Below the pieces are notes generated by a model, which was not told the origin of the DNA, did no database searches, and saw only the letters and a program-made list of their open reading frames with translations. From contig NZ_CP081153.1 in assembly GCF_025140835.1 (NCBI RefSeq), positions 1,860,001 to 1,924,000 of the forward strand: DNA of 64,000 bases. The letters are read 5' to 3'. This DNA is from Aliiroseovarius sp. M344. Its GTDB lineage: Bacteria; Pseudomonadota; Alphaproteobacteria; Rhodobacterales; Rhodobacteraceae. Below, piece by piece: positions 33,793 to 43,431 of the stretch; within the stretch, counting starts at the first letter, position 1, and each line of letters starts with the position of its first letter. A program made the position numbers and the translations under genes.

Positions 33793-33852
33793 CTGATTGG
33801 CAAATAGCTGCTGGCATCAGCGAACACTCACGCCCGACGCCCAGCCTGTTAA

Positions 33853-34140
33853 TCAGGCCACAACGCGCAACGCCGTCCGTGCATTTGAGGCGTCATAGCT
33901 TTCCAGAATTTTTGCCGGGTCCGTACCGCTCATGACGACGGCCACCGAAGCAATCCGACGCACTGTGCGAAACCCATTCGTCTCGTCATACTCGAACCAA
34001 ATCTGAGAACCCCGCGCGAGATCGTCGACACCATCTGGTCGCATGACATCCGGCCCGATGAACGCCAACGGTCCCTGATCTTCGCACCAGATCAAGCCAA
34101 CGCTCTTCTCGGCGTTGTACCATAGGATTATTCCCAACAT
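33853..34140 (-). CDS. Degenerate cold-shock-domain-like small protein
   Basis: A 95-residue protein whose first 65 residues align by eye with CspA: G-I-I-L-W-Y-N-A-E-K-S-V-G-L-I against G-x-V-K-W-F-N-A-x-K-G-F-G-F-I. The next matching segments are E-D-Q-G-P-L-A-F-I-G-P-D-V and L-A-R-G-S-Q-I-W-F-E-Y. The RNA-binding motifs are lost: RNP1 K-G-F-G-F has become K-S-V-G-L, and RNP2 V-F-V-H has become A-F-I-G. The fold may therefore be kept without normal nucleic-acid binding. The ATG at 34140 follows GGAGAAGG; a longer frame upstream is not supported. A normal two-domain cold-shock protein is encoded at 39666-40205. Function unknown. Confidence 0.65.
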   Translation of the reverse strand: MLGIILWYNAEKSVGLIWCEDQGPLAFIGPDVMRPDGVDDLARGSQIWFEYDETNGFRTVRRIASVAVVMSGTDPAKILESYDASNARTALRVVA

Positions 34141-34222
34141 AGCCTTCTCCACTTCTAGTAGATATTTTATCCACCGGATGCGGCAGGAACAGGGCAAACT
34201 TCCGCCTATGTAAAAAAAAGTG

Positions 34223-34357
34223 CTACTTGGCAGGTCTTCGACGCTCACTTTCGATCCAATCGCCTCCGGACATCGCTATTGGTGCCGTAAAGTAAACTTC
34301 GGTTTGCTGCGCAGCAGAATCAGTTAGCGGTAGAGGGCGTGTTGTGGTCCTTTCCAT
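34223..34357 (-). CDS. Possible 44-residue protein, unrecognised
   Basis: A short frame of 44 codons starts at ATG 34357 with a strong GGAGGG site four bases upstream and ends with TAG. It is mostly polar, with a basic end (E-S-E-R-R-R-P-A-K), and has no membrane segment or signal. It lies 82 bases upstream of the cold-shock-like gene on the same strand and could share its transcript. The good ribosome site is the main support; no homology is recognised. Confidence 0.35.
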   Translation of the reverse strand: MERTTTRPLPLTDSAAQQTEVYFTAPIAMSGGDWIESERRRPAK

Positions 34358-34530
34358 TCGACCCTCCGCAAAAAGAATGGGGCGCCAAATGGCACCCCAG
34401 TTTCGCTGATAAGGCTCGTGATTGTTACTACCCGAGATGTTGTTGCCTGCGGCCTTATCCGCGTCAGGGGACGAGCGCACCCGCCCCGTGTTGAAATGGG
34501 CGGGCGCCCAGACGCCCTGCCCTGTTTTTC

Positions 34531-34567
34531 GCCGGATGCCGCCCCTTGGGAAAAGCCCGCATCCGGC
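34531..34567 (-). other. Hairpin downstream of nrdJ
   Basis: GCCGGATGC and GCATCCGGC pair over nine bases around a 19-base loop, starting nine bases after the nrdJ stop on the minus strand. No T-run follows on that strand, so it is a possible 3'-end-stabilising structure rather than a clear intrinsic terminator. Confidence 0.4.
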
Positions 34568-34575
34568 AGAAAATC

Positions 34576-37500
34576 TTAGCTACAGCCGGTGGTCGACCCA
34601 CAGGTGTTGCACTTCATGCAGGTGCCGTTGCGCACCAGCGTGTAGTTTCCGCATTCGCCACAAGGATCGCCCTCGTAACCTTGCATCTTGGCTTTGGTCC
34701 GCGCGTCGATCTTGTTGATCGTCCCGGTCGAGATTGCCGTCTCGCTGACAAAGGTTTCAGTCACCGTTTCTGTGGTGCTTGCGGTTTCCGGGACCAACGT
34801 GTTCAACGCGCCCACCGGATCAGTGCCAGTCAGCACCGCTGTCGCGTCCATGTTCGCGCCGCCCTGTAGTACCATCAGCTCTTGCGGCATCCGTTTGCGA
34901 AGATAGCCGGTCGAGCTGATTTGTTTCAGCACTTCCAATGACTTGGTGGCGGCGGTCTCGGTCATTTCCTGAACGTTCGACACCCCTTCTTCTTCGCCAC
35001 GGCCCAGATCATCGAAGCTAGCGCCTTCGGGCTTCACATGTGCCAGATCGGTGCGGTCCAGATAAGACACGGCCAGTTCGCGGAAAATATAGTCAAGGAT
35101 CGACGTCGCATTCTTGATCGAATCGTTGCCCTGAACCATGCCGGCCGGTTCAAACTTGGTGAAGGTGAACGCGTCCACAAACTCTTCCAGCGGCACACCG
35201 TATTGCAGGCCAACGGACACAGCGATTGCGAAGTTGTTCATCATCGCCCGGAAGCCGGCGCCTTCCTTGTGCATATCGATGAAAATCTCGCCCAGATTGC
35301 CGTCTTCGTATTCGCCGGTGCGCAGGTAAACCTTGTGCCCGCCAACGATGGCTTTCTGGGTATAGCCTTTGCGGCGTTCCGGCAGCTTTTCGCGGCCACG
35401 CGCAACTTCCTTGATGACGATCTTTTCAATGATCTTCTCGGCCAGTGTTACTGCTTTGTCATGGGTCGAACCCGATGCGAGGATCTCTTCGGCCTCTTCA
35501 TCATCTTCAACCAGAGCTGCCGCCAGCGGTTGGCTCAACTTCGAGCCATCGCGGTACAGCGCGTTGGCTTTGATCCCCAGCGACCAGCTGAGTTCATAGG
35601 CCTTCTGGCAATCCTCAATCGTGGCATCATTCGCCATGTTGATGGTTTTCGAAATCGCGCCCGAGATGAAGCTTTGCGCGGCGGCCATCATATAGATATG
35701 GCTGTCAACATTCAAGAAACGCTTGCCTTTTTTGCCGCACGGGTTGGCGCAATCAAAGACATTGTAATGCTCTTCCTTCAGATGCGGCGCCGCCTCAAGG
35801 GTCATCGTGCCGCAGACGTGGTCGTTGGCAGCTTCAATGTCCTTGCGGGTGAACCCCAGATGGCTCAGCAGGCTGAAATCGGGGTCGGTCAGCTTCTTGG
35901 CCGGAATGCCCAGAACGTTGGTGCAGAACTCCTCGCCCAGCGTCCACTGGTTGAAGACGAACCGGATATCGAAGGCTGACGGCAGGGCGGCTTCGATCTT
36001 GTCGATCTCATTCTGCCCAAACCCATGGCCAATCAGCGTCGTGTGGTTGATGCCCGGCGCGTTGCCAAGGGTTCCGTGCCCCACAGCATAGCTGATGATC
36101 TCTTCAATCTCGGACGAGGCATAGCCCAGTTTCTCAAGCGCAGCTGGCACCGAGCGGTTGATGATCTTGAAATAGCCGCCGCCTGCGAGTTTTTTGAACT
36201 TCACCAGTGCGAAGTCAGGTTCGATGCCGGTCGTGTCGCAATCCATCACCAGACCAATGGTGCCGGTCGGCGCGATCACCGAGACCTGCGCGTTGCGATA
36301 GCCGTGCTTTTCCCCCAGCGCCAGTGCTTCGTCCCATGCGCCCATGGCCAGATCGATCAGATTGGCATCGGGGCAGTTGGCGTGATCCAGCGCCAGCGGC
36401 TTGATCGCAAGATCTTCATAGCCCTCGGTCGCGCCGTAAGCTGCGGTGCGGTGGTTGCGGATGACACGCAACATATGGTCTTTGTTGCGCTCAAACCCTT
36501 CGAACGCGCCCAGCTCACCCGCCATTTCGGCAGATGTGGCATATGATACGCCTGACAGGATCGCGGTCAACGCGCCACACATCGCCCGGCCTTCTTTGCT
36601 GTCATAGCCAAAGCCCATGTTCATCAGCAGACCGCCAATGTTGGCATAGCCCAGACCCAATGTGCGGAACACGAAGCTGCGCTCGGCGATTTCCTTGGAT
36701 GGGAATTGCGCCATCATCACAGAGATTTCCAGCGTGATCGTCCAAAGGCGCGTGGCGTGCATATAGTCTTCGGCCTGGAACACACCGTCTTCGAGGAAGG
36801 TCAGCAGGTTCATCGACGCAAGGTTACAAGCCGTGTCGTCAAGGAACATGTATTCCGAGCACGGGTTGGAACCACGGATCTGGCCGTCTTCCGGGCAGGT
36901 GTGCCACGCGTTGACTGTATCATGATATTGGATGCCCGGGTCGGCACAGGCCCAAGCGGCGTGACCGATCTGGTCCCACAGGTCGCGCGCTTTGATGGTC
37001 TTGGCGACCGAGCCGTCAGTACGGCGGATCAGCTCCCAATCAGCGTCCGCTTCCACGGCTTTCAGATACGCATCCGTTACACGCACTGAGTTGTTCGAGT
37101 TCTGGCCCGACACCGTGGCATAAGCTTCTGAATCCCAGTCCGTATCATAGGTCGGGAACTCGATCGAGCCATAGCCCTGCTTTGCATAATCCAACACGCG
37201 CTTCACGTATACTTCGGGAATTGCGACTTTTTTGGCCGCACGAATTGCACTTTTCAAACCTTCGTTGACCTTTGGGTCAAACGCATCGTCCTCGGCTCCA
37301 TCCCACGCACGGATCGCCGCAAAGATGTGGTTCAGATGCTCTTCGTGCATCTTCGACCCGGCCACGAGCGAGGCAACTTTCTGCTCTTCCTTGACCTTCC
37401 AGTTGATGTATTCCTCAATGTCCGGGTGGTCGCTGTCGACGATCACCATCTTCGCCGCGCGACGCGTGGTGCCGCCCGATTTGATCGCTCCGGCTGCGCG

Positions 37501-38286
37501 GTCGCCGATCTTCAAAAAGCCCATCAGGCCCGAGGATTTACCACCGCCCGACAGCGGCTCGTTCGCGGCGCGCAGGGACGAGAAGTTGGTGCCGGTGCCT
37601 GAGCCATATTTGAACAGGCGAGCCTCGCGCACCCACAGGTCCATGATGCCGCCATCGCCCACCAGATCGTCGCCGATCGACTGGATGAAACAGGCGTGTG
37701 GTTGCGGATGCTCATAGCTGGACTTCGATTTGGTCAGCTTGCGGGTTTTGTGATCGACGTAATAGTGACCTTGGGCCGGACCATCGATGCCGTAGGCCCA
37801 GTGCAGGCCAGTGTTGAACCACTGCGGCGAGTTCGGTGCGGCGCGCTGGCTGGCCAACATGTGCCGCATTTCGTCGAAATAGGCCTGCGCGTCGGCTTCG
37901 GTGGTAAAGTAACCACCCTTCCATCCCCAATATGTCCATGCACCTGCCAGACGATCAAACACTTGCTTGGCCGACACCTCGCCACCGAAGCGTTCCTCTT
38001 TTGGCAGATCCGCCAACGCTTTATCATCGGGCACCGAACGCCACAGGAATTCTGGTACGCCTTTTTCCTTTACGCGCTTCAGGGCCGCAGGCACGCCGGC
38101 TTTGCGGAAGTATTTCTGCGCGATGACGTCGGACGCGACTTGGCTCCAATCAGATGGGACTTCGCAATTGTCCAGTTTGAACACAACGGTGCCATCCGGG
38201 TTGCGGATTTCGGAAGATGTCGTGATGAAATCCAGCTCGGAATAGGCGTCTGCTCCAGCTGTGGTAAATTTGCGTTCAATTTTCAT
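34576..38286 (-). CDS. nrdJ: Adenosylcobalamin-dependent (class II) ribonucleoside-diphosphate reductase
   Basis: The 1236-residue enzyme makes deoxyribonucleotides with an AdoCbl-generated radical. N-P-C-S-E-Y-M-F-L and N-L-A-S-M-N-L belong to the conserved barrel with the active-site Cys, Asn and Glu. [10 protein letters not shown] and [12 protein letters not shown] are typical of long NrdJ proteins. The C-terminus ends in a zinc-ribbon, C-G-E-C-G-N...C-M-K-C-N-T-C-G, thought to relay reducing equivalents. It is single-gene and subunit-complete. Its activity depends on cobalamin, so the cob genes at 8-12 kb serve it. An NrdR-box-like palindrome lies about 200 bases upstream. Confidence 0.96.
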   Translation of the reverse strand: MKIERKFTTAGADAYSELDFITTSSEIRNPDGTVVFKLDNCEVPSDWSQVASDVIAQKYFRKAGVPAALKRVKEKGVPEFLWRSVPDDKALADLPKEERFGGEVSAKQVFDRLAGAWTYWGWKGGYFTTEADAQAYFDEMRHMLASQRAAPNSPQWFNTGLHWAYGIDGPAQGHYYVDHKTRKLTKSKSSYEHPQPHACFIQSIGDDLVGDGGIMDLWVREARLFKYGSGTGTNFSSLRAANEPLSGGGKSSGLMGFLKIGDRAAGAIKSGGTTRRAAKMVIVDSDHPDIEEYINWKVKEEQKVASLVAGSKMHEEHLNHIFAAIRAWDGAEDDAFDPKVNEGLKSAIRAAKKVAIPEVYVKRVLDYAKQGYGSIEFPTYDTDWDSEAYATVSGQNSNNSVRVTDAYLKAVEADADWELIRRTDGSVAKTIKARDLWDQIGHAAWACADPGIQYHDTVNAWHTCPEDGQIRGSNPCSEYMFLDDTACNLASMNLLTFLEDGVFQAEDYMHATRLWTITLEISVMMAQFPSKEIAERSFVFRTLGLGYANIGGLLMNMGFGYDSKEGRAMCGALTAILSGVSYATSAEMAGELGAFEGFERNKDHMLRVIRNHRTAAYGATEGYEDLAIKPLALDHANCPDANLIDLAMGAWDEALALGEKHGYRNAQVSVIAPTGTIGLVMDCDTTGIEPDFALVKFKKLAGGGYFKIINRSVPAALEKLGYASSEIEEIISYAVGHGTLGNAPGINHTTLIGHGFGQNEIDKIEAALPSAFDIRFVFNQWTLGEEFCTNVLGIPAKKLTDPDFSLLSHLGFTRKDIEAANDHVCGTMTLEAAPHLKEEHYNVFDCANPCGKKGKRFLNVDSHIYMMAAAQSFISGAISKTINMANDATIEDCQKAYELSWSLGIKANALYRDGSKLSQPLAAALVEDDEEAEEILASGSTHDKAVTLAEKIIEKIVIKEVARGREKLPERRKGYTQKAIVGGHKVYLRTGEYEDGNLGEIFIDMHKEGAGFRAMMNNFAIAVSVGLQYGVPLEEFVDAFTFTKFEPAGMVQGNDSIKNATSILDYIFRELAVSYLDRTDLAHVKPEGASFDDLGRGEEEGVSNVQEMTETAATKSLEVLKQISSTGYLRKRMPQELMVLQGGANMDATAVLTGTDPVGALNTLVPETASTTETVTETFVSETAISTGTINKIDARTKAKMQGYEGDPCGECGNYTLVRNGTCMKCNTCGSTTGCS

Positions 38287-39005
38287 GGTGCCCCGTTTGT
38301 CCTTCGTGCGCTGCGGTGGTGCACGTCTTGGCGCGCCTTCACCCTTCTAAAATTTGCGCTGATCACGAAGGACGAAAACAAGGCATGAGTTCCTTGGCCG
38401 GGAGAATGGCATAACACCAGCCCCGGATGAGGGCGACCCGTTAGGTCTTGTCATATTTGTTTCACTGTCCCGCTCTAACCTGCCGCCACTATATGTTGTG
38501 GCTTGATGACCAGCGCCCACAACTTGGCGTAGCGACCCCTATCAGGTCAACAAAAACTTATGACATATCCACAACTCTTTTTCGTTGACCTCAAAAGGTG
38601 ATTGGGCGTGCCGGTGTTAACAATTTGATTCCCGCAAACAGACCACCTGTGGGCGCTTTCAGAATTTTTTAGGAAACCAGCAGACTTACACCTTGAAGGA
38701 CAAGCATCACCTCAATTCGCGGCCACGGAACACAAGTTCCTTGTGCGGCCGGGCAAGTGTTGCAACAACGCAAACAGGCGACATTCTGTCTAAAAAGCAT
38801 GTGAACGGCGATCTGCCCCAAAAAAAGGTGCGGATCTGGTGTTTCTCGCCCATTGTTGCGGCAGCGGAAACAGTTTTTGTCAGCTTTCAGCAGAAAAAAG
38901 GAATCAGCGCTGGGTGAAGTGCCGGGTGGGCCAGCGGGGCGAAAAGAAAGCGCCACGCGAGGACCACATGCCAATCGCTCACGGTTGGCCAATCAAAAGA
39001 AGAAG
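38287..39005. other. Non-coding stretch between nrdJ and tRNA-Pro
   Basis: About 0.7 kb without a convincing gene. It holds the nrdJ promoter region, including the NrdR-like box at 38486-38501 and an AT-rich segment around 38550-38600 with ATATCCACA (38565-38573), one base from a DnaA box. A strongly self-complementary patch lies at 38720-38750. Open frames here are short, lack ribosome sites and have atypical composition. A small RNA is possible, but I see nothing that identifies one. No cobalamin riboswitch boxes are recognisable before nrdJ. Confidence 0.5.
38486..38501. promoter_or_regulatory. NrdR-box-like palindrome upstream of nrdJ
   Basis: CCACTATATGTTGTGG resembles the NrdR consensus (ACAC-(A/T)-ATAT-(A/T)-T-(A/T)-GTGT-like) in its outer CAC/GTG and central ATAT. 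A second box about 30 bases away (38516-38531, CCCACAACTTGGCGTA) is only a weak match, although NrdR normally binds two boxes. It lies 200 bases upstream of nrdJ, which is far for a proximal promoter. Confidence 0.42.
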
Positions 39006-39082
39006 TGGTCGGGACGGCAAGATTCGAACTTGCGACCTACGGTACCCAAAACCGTCGCGCTACCAGGCTGCGCTACGCCCCG
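39006..39082 (-). tRNA. tRNA-Pro (anticodon UGG)
   Basis: The minus strand folds into a standard 77-base tRNA with CCA encoded. The acceptor stem CGGGGCG pairs with CGTCCCG (one G-T pair), and the D-loop contains AGCCTGGTAGC. The anticodon stem ACGGT/ACCGT encloses loop TTTGGGT with anticodon TGG. The T-arm contains GTTCGAATC. The UGG anticodon reads proline codons CCA and CCG, and by wobble others. Confidence 0.97.
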
Positions 39083-39163
39083 AACGCCCTCTCCTTAACG
39101 GGGGTTCCGGGCGATGAAAAGAGCAAATTCGCGGCATCGGCAAACTACCTGCTGTTCGCTGGG

Positions 39164-39664
39164 TTACTCTGGCCCTGCGCACGGCCAGACGGCGATGCTC
39201 TGGTCCAAAGACGGGTGGCGCAAAACGCTGCCCTCCGCGATGCCGAAACGTGCCGCAACACCGCCGTTCACTTCAAGAACAGCAAGGATGTCCGCGCCGC
39301 CGTCAATTGGCGACAAGTCAAGCGGGACGGCATTCTGGTGTATCCGCGCCACTGTTCCATCTGCCGACAAAAACAACATATCCAAGGGAATCAGCGTGTT
39401 TTTCATCCAGAAGCTGACCTGTTGCGGCGTTTCATACAGAAACAGCATCCCGTGTGTGATGGCCATGCTTTCGCGATGCATCAAACCGCGGGCCCGTTCA
39501 AGCGGATCATCCGCAAGTTCGACCGTAAACCGCGCCTGCCCCCAATCGCCGCGCAGGTCGGCACGGTCAGGCGCGCAGTCCTCAGCCCATGCCATGCCGG
39601 AAAACAAAAGAGCGCCCGCTGTGGACGCCCCAATTGTTGGCAGGATTCGCATTTGGCCCGCCAT
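39164..39664 (-). CDS. DUF192 family exported protein
   Basis: A 166-residue protein with a signal peptide (cleavage near A-W-A at 25-27). A DUF192 domain follows: F-T-V-E-L-A-D-D-P-L-E-R-A-R-G-L-M-H-R, then V-S-F-W-M-K-N-T-L-I-P-L-D-M-L-F-L, and A-V-L-E-V-N-G-G-V-A-A-R-F-G. The family is small, widespread and of unknown function. The gene starts one base after the stop of the double cold-shock gene, so the two are one transcript. ATG at 39652 is an alternative start. Confidence 0.88.
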   Translation of the reverse strand: MAGQMRILPTIGASTAGALLFSGMAWAEDCAPDRADLRGDWGQARFTVELADDPLERARGLMHRESMAITHGMLFLYETPQQVSFWMKNTLIPLDMLFLSADGTVARIHQNAVPLDLSPIDGGADILAVLEVNGGVAARFGIAEGSVLRHPSLDQSIAVWPCAGPE

Positions 39665-39665
39665 T

Positions 39666-40205
39666 TTAGTGCTCAGAGTCGACAGCAGTGTCCCACGAGG
39701 TCACGCTGACGGCCATACACCCGCGCTTGCCCGCCGCAGACCGCAGGCCGATCGCTTCACCCGGCTGCAAATCAGCCAGACCTGAACGGCGCAGAACTTC
39801 AACATGAATGAACACATCTTCGGAACGGCCAAACACATTGGCAAACCCAAAGCCCTTGGCTTTATCAAACCACTTCACCCGCGCAGGTTCCAATGGGCCG
39901 ACACTGTCAGGATCGACGAGGCCATCGGCAAATTCTTCAAGCTGGTGTTCGCCATCCCCTTCGGGCGGTTCAATCGACAGCACGCTGACAGCCTGACGAC
40001 CGCGTTCGGTCGACTGCACAGTAATCTCGATCATAGATCCGTCCGCAACGGAGCTTTGGCCAAAGTTACGCAAAACGTTGGCGTGAAGCAGAATATCTGC
40101 CCCGCCCTCATCTGCGATCACGAAACCAAACCCCTTGCTTGGATCAAACCATTTGACTTGGCCGCGCAACACGATTGGTTCATGCGCGTCAGTATCTTGC
40201 GCCAT
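39666..40205 (-). CDS. Cold-shock protein with two CSD domains
   Basis: The 179-residue protein has two cold-shock domains, about 13-78 and 107-172, joined by an acidic linker. RNP1 is intact in both (K-G-F-G-F-V at 24-29, K-G-F-G-F-A at 117-122). RNP2-like strands are D-I-L-L-H-A and D-V-F-I-H-V. It should bind single-stranded RNA or DNA. Two-domain CSD proteins are typical of alphaproteobacteria. ATG at 40205 has GAGG seven bases upstream; in-frame starts further up lack support. The DUF192 gene follows at once. Confidence 0.92.
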   Translation of the reverse strand: MAQDTDAHEPIVLRGQVKWFDPSKGFGFVIADEGGADILLHANVLRNFGQSSVADGSMIEITVQSTERGRQAVSVLSIEPPEGDGEHQLEEFADGLVDPDSVGPLEPARVKWFDKAKGFGFANVFGRSEDVFIHVEVLRRSGLADLQPGEAIGLRSAAGKRGCMAVSVTSWDTAVDSEH

Positions 40206-40318
40206 AGTCATCCTCAAAATTTCGCATCCCCAAAGTCACTATTGAGGGGTTTGGATTCTGGGTGCAAGCCCTAAACACCTATACTTTTAGGTAGGTACAT
40301 CACGTGAATCCCTTTTAT

Positions 40319-40924
40319 TTAAGGGTTTAAGCGCACAACAGACCAAGAGGTATTTTTTTCCGATCGGGTCCACCGAAACCGGTCGTGAAGGCGAAATGCA
40401 CCATCGGCCCAGAACTCGATTTCCGTCGGATGAAGGCGGTATCCTCCCCAAAATGGGGGGCGCAGCGGGTTGGTGCCATGGGTTGCGGTGACCTTTGCCA
40501 CCTCGGCCAACAAAGTCGCGCGCGAGGCCAGAGGTTGGCTTTGCCGTGATGCCCAGGCCCCCAGCCGACTTTTCAGCGACCGAGAGGTATAATAGGCGTC
40601 CGCTGGTGGCCCCTCCTCCCGTTCGATTACACCGCGCACGCGGATTTGCCGGCGCAGGCTTTTCCAGTGCATCACAAAGGCCGCTTTGCCTGCGTGATCC
40701 AACTCTTGCGCCTTGGCTGATCCGTAATTGGTGTAAAATACGAACGCGTCGTCCTCGATATCTTTCAAAAGCACCATCCGGGCGTTCGGCAAGCCATCGG
40801 CGTCAACGGTCGACAGCGCGATCGCATTGGGATCGTTGGCTTCGGACTTCTCGGCCTCTGCCAGCCAGCTTCGCGCAATTACAAAAGGATCGTCACCCGC
40901 AAATATCCCACTTCGTTCCGCCAT
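40319..40924 (-). CDS. pdxH: Pyridoxamine 5'-phosphate oxidase
   Basis: The 201-residue flavoenzyme makes pyridoxal 5'-phosphate from the pyridoxine or pyridoxamine phosphates with FMN and oxygen. Family blocks are [21 protein letters not shown] (FMN phosphate site), [22 protein letters not shown] and the C-terminal W-x-V-V-R-L-N-P. ATG at 40924 follows AAGGGGG; an upstream ATG at 40951 would add nine unconserved residues. It is divergent from fabI. Confidence 0.95.
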   Translation of the reverse strand: MAERSGIFAGDDPFVIARSWLAEAEKSEANDPNAIALSTVDADGLPNARMVLLKDIEDDAFVFYTNYGSAKAQELDHAGKAAFVMHWKSLRRQIRVRGVIEREEGPPADAYYTSRSLKSRLGAWASRQSQPLASRATLLAEVAKVTATHGTNPLRPPFWGGYRLHPTEIEFWADGAFRLHDRFRWTRSEKNTSWSVVRLNP

Positions 40925-41080
40925 AAAGGCCCCCTTTTCGTTGCATTCCAATCATATGGCGTGCGCGGTTCCGTGCCAACTCTGTTACAAACACATAGCA
41001 GAAGGTTGGCCACAGGCTTGAAGAGACCCGGCCAATCGCCTAAACGGGCATATCGCAGTATCTCGGGACGGGGAACCAGA

Positions 41081-41911
41081 ATGTCGACGGAATTGATGAA
41101 GGGCAAACGCGGCCTGATTATGGGGCTAGCCAACGATAAGTCCATTGCATGGGGGATCGCGAAAGCCTGTGCCGACGCCGGGGCTGAACTGGCGTTTTCC
41201 TATCAGGGAGAAGCGCTGAAAAAGCGGGTCGATCCGCTGGCCGCTCAACTGGGATCAGACATTATTGTTGAATGTGATGTGTCCGACCAAGGCTCAATCG
41301 ACACGCTGTTTGGCGAACTTGAAAAGCAATGGGGCAAGTTGGACTTCGTCGTTCATGCCATTGGTTTCTCGGATAAAAACGAACTTCGCGGCCGTTATGT
41401 CGACACCAGCCAGGAAAATTTCCGCGTGACCATGGATATCTCGGTCTACAGCTTCACAGCCGTCGCCCGCCGGGCCGCCGCGATGATGCCGGATGGCGGG
41501 TCGATGCTGACGCTGACCTATTATGGCGCCGAGCAGGTCATGCCGCATTACAACGTCATGGGCGTGGCCAAGGCCGCGCTTGAGGCGTCCGTCCGTTACA
41601 TGGCCGAGGATCTGGGCAAGGACGGCATCCGGGTGAACTCGATCTCGGCGGGACCGATCAAGACATTGGCTGCTTCGGGGATCGGTGACTTCCGTTACAT
41701 TCTGAAATGGAACGAACTGAATTCGCCGCTGCGTCGCAACGTGACCATTCAGGACGTTGGCAATTCGGCCCTGTATTTGCTGTCTGACCTCGGCTCAGGC
41801 GTGACCGGCGAAACACATCATGTCGACAGCGGCTATCATGTCGTCGGCATGAAAGCTGTCGACGCGCCTGACATTGACGTGGCCACGGGCCGCAAAGAAG
41901 GAACAGCCTGA
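41081..41911 (+). CDS. fabI: Enoyl-[acyl-carrier-protein] reductase (NADH)
   Basis: The 276-residue short-chain reductase catalyses the last reduction in each round of fatty-acid elongation. It begins [21 protein letters not shown], the FabI form of the nucleotide-binding loop. V-H-A-I-G-F-S and [19 protein letters not shown] (catalytic Tyr-x6-Lys) follow, then [16 protein letters not shown] at 41081 starts the conserved domain; the frame is open upstream but antisense to the pdxH promoter. gpt follows one base later. Confidence 0.96.
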   Translation: MSTELMKGKRGLIMGLANDKSIAWGIAKACADAGAELAFSYQGEALKKRVDPLAAQLGSDIIVECDVSDQGSIDTLFGELEKQWGKLDFVVHAIGFSDKNELRGRYVDTSQENFRVTMDISVYSFTAVARRAAAMMPDGGSMLTLTYYGAEQVMPHYNVMGVAKAALEASVRYMAEDLGKDGIRVNSISAGPIKTLAASGIGDFRYILKWNELNSPLRRNVTIQDVGNSALYLLSDLGSGVTGETHHVDSGYHVVGMKAVDAPDIDVATGRKEGTA

Positions 41912-41912
41912 C

Positions 41913-42416
41913 ATGAGCGACCGTCTACCTCACGAAAAGGGCTTCCACATCAGCTGGGACCAGATTCACCGCGACAGCCGGGCTTTGGCCTGGCGGCTTG
42001 ATGGTCAGGGCCCCAAGGACACCGGATGGCGGGCCGTGGTCGCGATCACGCGGGGCGGATTGGCCCCTGCCATGATTGTCGCGCGCGAGCTGGACATTCG
42101 CAAAGTGGACACAGTGTCGGTTAAATCCTACCACCACCAATCACAGGGCGAGGCAGAGTTGCTGAAGGCCCCTGACCCCGAAATGATGGGCGATGGCGAA
42201 GGTGTTCTGATCATCGACGATCTGGTCGATACCGGCAAAACGCTGGAACTGGTGCGCAAAATGTACCCCAAGGCCCATTTCGCCACGGTGTATGCCAAAC
42301 CCAAAGGTCGCCCGCTGGTGGACACGTTCATCACCGAGGTCAGCCAAGATACATGGATCTTCTTCCCATGGGACATGGCGCTGCAATATGTCGAGCCTTA
42401 TCGCGGCACGGACTAA
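41913..42416 (+). CDS. gpt: Xanthine phosphoribosyltransferase
   Basis: The 167-residue purine-salvage enzyme transfers ribose phosphate from PRPP to xanthine or guanine. The PRPP motif is [23 protein letters not shown] is the pyrophosphate loop and V-K-S-Y-H-H-Q-S-Q the flexible-loop region. The C-terminal W-I-F-F-P-W-D motif contacts the purine, typical of XGPRT. The gene starts one base after the fabI stop (TGACATG), so it is co-transcribed. A strong terminator follows. Confidence 0.93.
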   Translation: MSDRLPHEKGFHISWDQIHRDSRALAWRLDGQGPKDTGWRAVVAITRGGLAPAMIVARELDIRKVDTVSVKSYHHQSQGEAELLKAPDPEMMGDGEGVLIIDDLVDTGKTLELVRKMYPKAHFATVYAKPKGRPLVDTFITEVSQDTWIFFPWDMALQYVEPYRGTD

Positions 42417-42445
42417 ACACCGCCTGATCTGACGCAAATTCGACA

Positions 42446-42476
42446 AAGCCCCGCCCTGTTGCGGGGTTTTCTTTTT
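42446..42476 (+). terminator. Rho-independent terminator after fabI-gpt
   Basis: CCCCGC (42449-42454) pairs with GCGGGG (42461-42466), extended by A-T pairs at the base, followed by TTTTCTTTTT. It lies 30 bases after the gpt stop. Confidence 0.9.
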
Positions 42477-42520
42477 GTGGGTTAGTGATCAGCCGTTCGA
42501 CCCCATATGCACCAAACATG

Positions 42521-42553
42521 AAAAAGCCCGGCTCTTTACTGAAGAACCGGGCC
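42521..42553 (-). terminator. Rho-independent terminator of the DUF4167 gene
   Basis: On the minus strand GCCCGGTTCTT pairs with AAGAGCCGGGC (one mismatch), followed by five T. It lies 25 bases after the DUF4167 stop and faces the gpt terminator. Confidence 0.88.
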
Positions 42554-42577
42554 TAAATTGTCGCCTTGGCCGCGCTG

Positions 42578-43156
42578 TTACTCGGCGGCTTCCGGTGCAT
42601 CCGGCGCTTTGTTGTCACCCGGTTGATCTGAAGATTGATCGTTGGTCGGCGTGTCCGACTTCGCCGGCTTGCGCGGCTTGCGCGGGCGCGCGGGCGCTTT
42701 CTTTGGCTTGCTTTCGGGGGTTTCCACCAAGCCGCTTTCGGATGCGTCAGCCATCATTTCTGGCTGGGGCGCAACGTCGGGCTGGTCGCCGTCACCTGCA
42801 ACATCCTGAGAAGATTTGCGCTCTGCACGTGCGTCCCGCTCTTCTTTCTCGCGCTGTTGACGCTCGCGATTTTGCTGTTCGGTCTGTTGACGACGCGCAT
42901 CCATTTCTTTCTGCGCTTCGCTCAGCAAACGGGTGTAATGTTCAGCGTGCTGTTGAAAATTCTCGCCGGCCACGCGGTCGTTTGACAAAAACGCGTCACG
43001 TGCCAGTTGAGTGTATTTGTCGATGATCTGCTGAGGCGTGCCACGCACCTTACCCTCAGGACCCGAGCTGTCATAGACGCGGTTAATGATATTTCCCGGA
43101 TTGTTCCGGTTACGGTTCGACTTATTGTTACGCGAACGTGATTTGGGCGATCTCAT
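42578..43156 (-). CDS. DUF4167 domain protein
   Basis: A 192-residue protein whose first 80 residues match DUF4167: a basic, Asn/Arg-rich start (S-R-N-N-K-S-N-R-N-R-N-N-P-G-N-I-I-N-R-V-Y-D-S-S-G-P) followed by V-R-G-T-P-Q-Q-I-I-D-K-Y-T-Q-L-A-R-D-A. The rest is low complexity: a Gln/Arg/Glu-rich helix (about 85-115), an acidic stretch, then a Lys/Pro/Ala region. The basic head suggests RNA binding, but no function is established. It is monocistronic with its own terminator. The 275-base gap upstream, next to prmC, holds its promoter and nothing else I can identify. Confidence 0.85.
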   Translation of the reverse strand: MRSPKSRSRNNKSNRNRNNPGNIINRVYDSSGPEGKVRGTPQQIIDKYTQLARDAFLSNDRVAGENFQQHAEHYTRLLSEAQKEMDARRQQTEQQNRERQQREKEERDARAERKSSQDVAGDGDQPDVAPQPEMMADASESGLVETPESKPKKAPARPRKPRKPAKSDTPTNDQSSDQPGDNKAPDAPEAAE

Positions 43157-43431
43157 AAGCTTGTTTTTCCAGCTTTAGCTTTGAACGTGCGGAGCAATTG
43201 CCGCGCTGTGTTTTCGAACAAGACACCAATCTGTGCCACATCGTCCGAATTGTTGGGCTTACCAGCGGCGGCTGTCGCAAGGACTGCATCACTGCTAAAT
43301 CCTGATTGTCACGTGGGTCGTCGAAACACAAGACTTATCTGGAAAAAACGTCGGAAACGGGGATTTTTGCCAGAATAACGACGCTTTGTGTGGCCTATCC
43401 CCCCGGTTTTCGGGCTGTTCAGATCGCGGTT

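Noticed and set aside
38287..38668. Cobalamin riboswitch before nrdJ
   Set aside because: The conserved B12-box and core segments cannot be recognised in the minus-strand leader, and class II reductases do not need repression by B12.
38669..38992. Open frame of about 107 codons on the minus strand before tRNA-Pro
   Set aside because: No ribosome site, unusual residue composition rich in Cys, Pro and Arg, and no recognisable domain; probably chance in a structured non-coding region.
39006..39082. tRNA-Pro gene as an integration site for a mobile element
   Set aside because: No integrase, no repeated tRNA 3' end and no composition shift on either side within the window.
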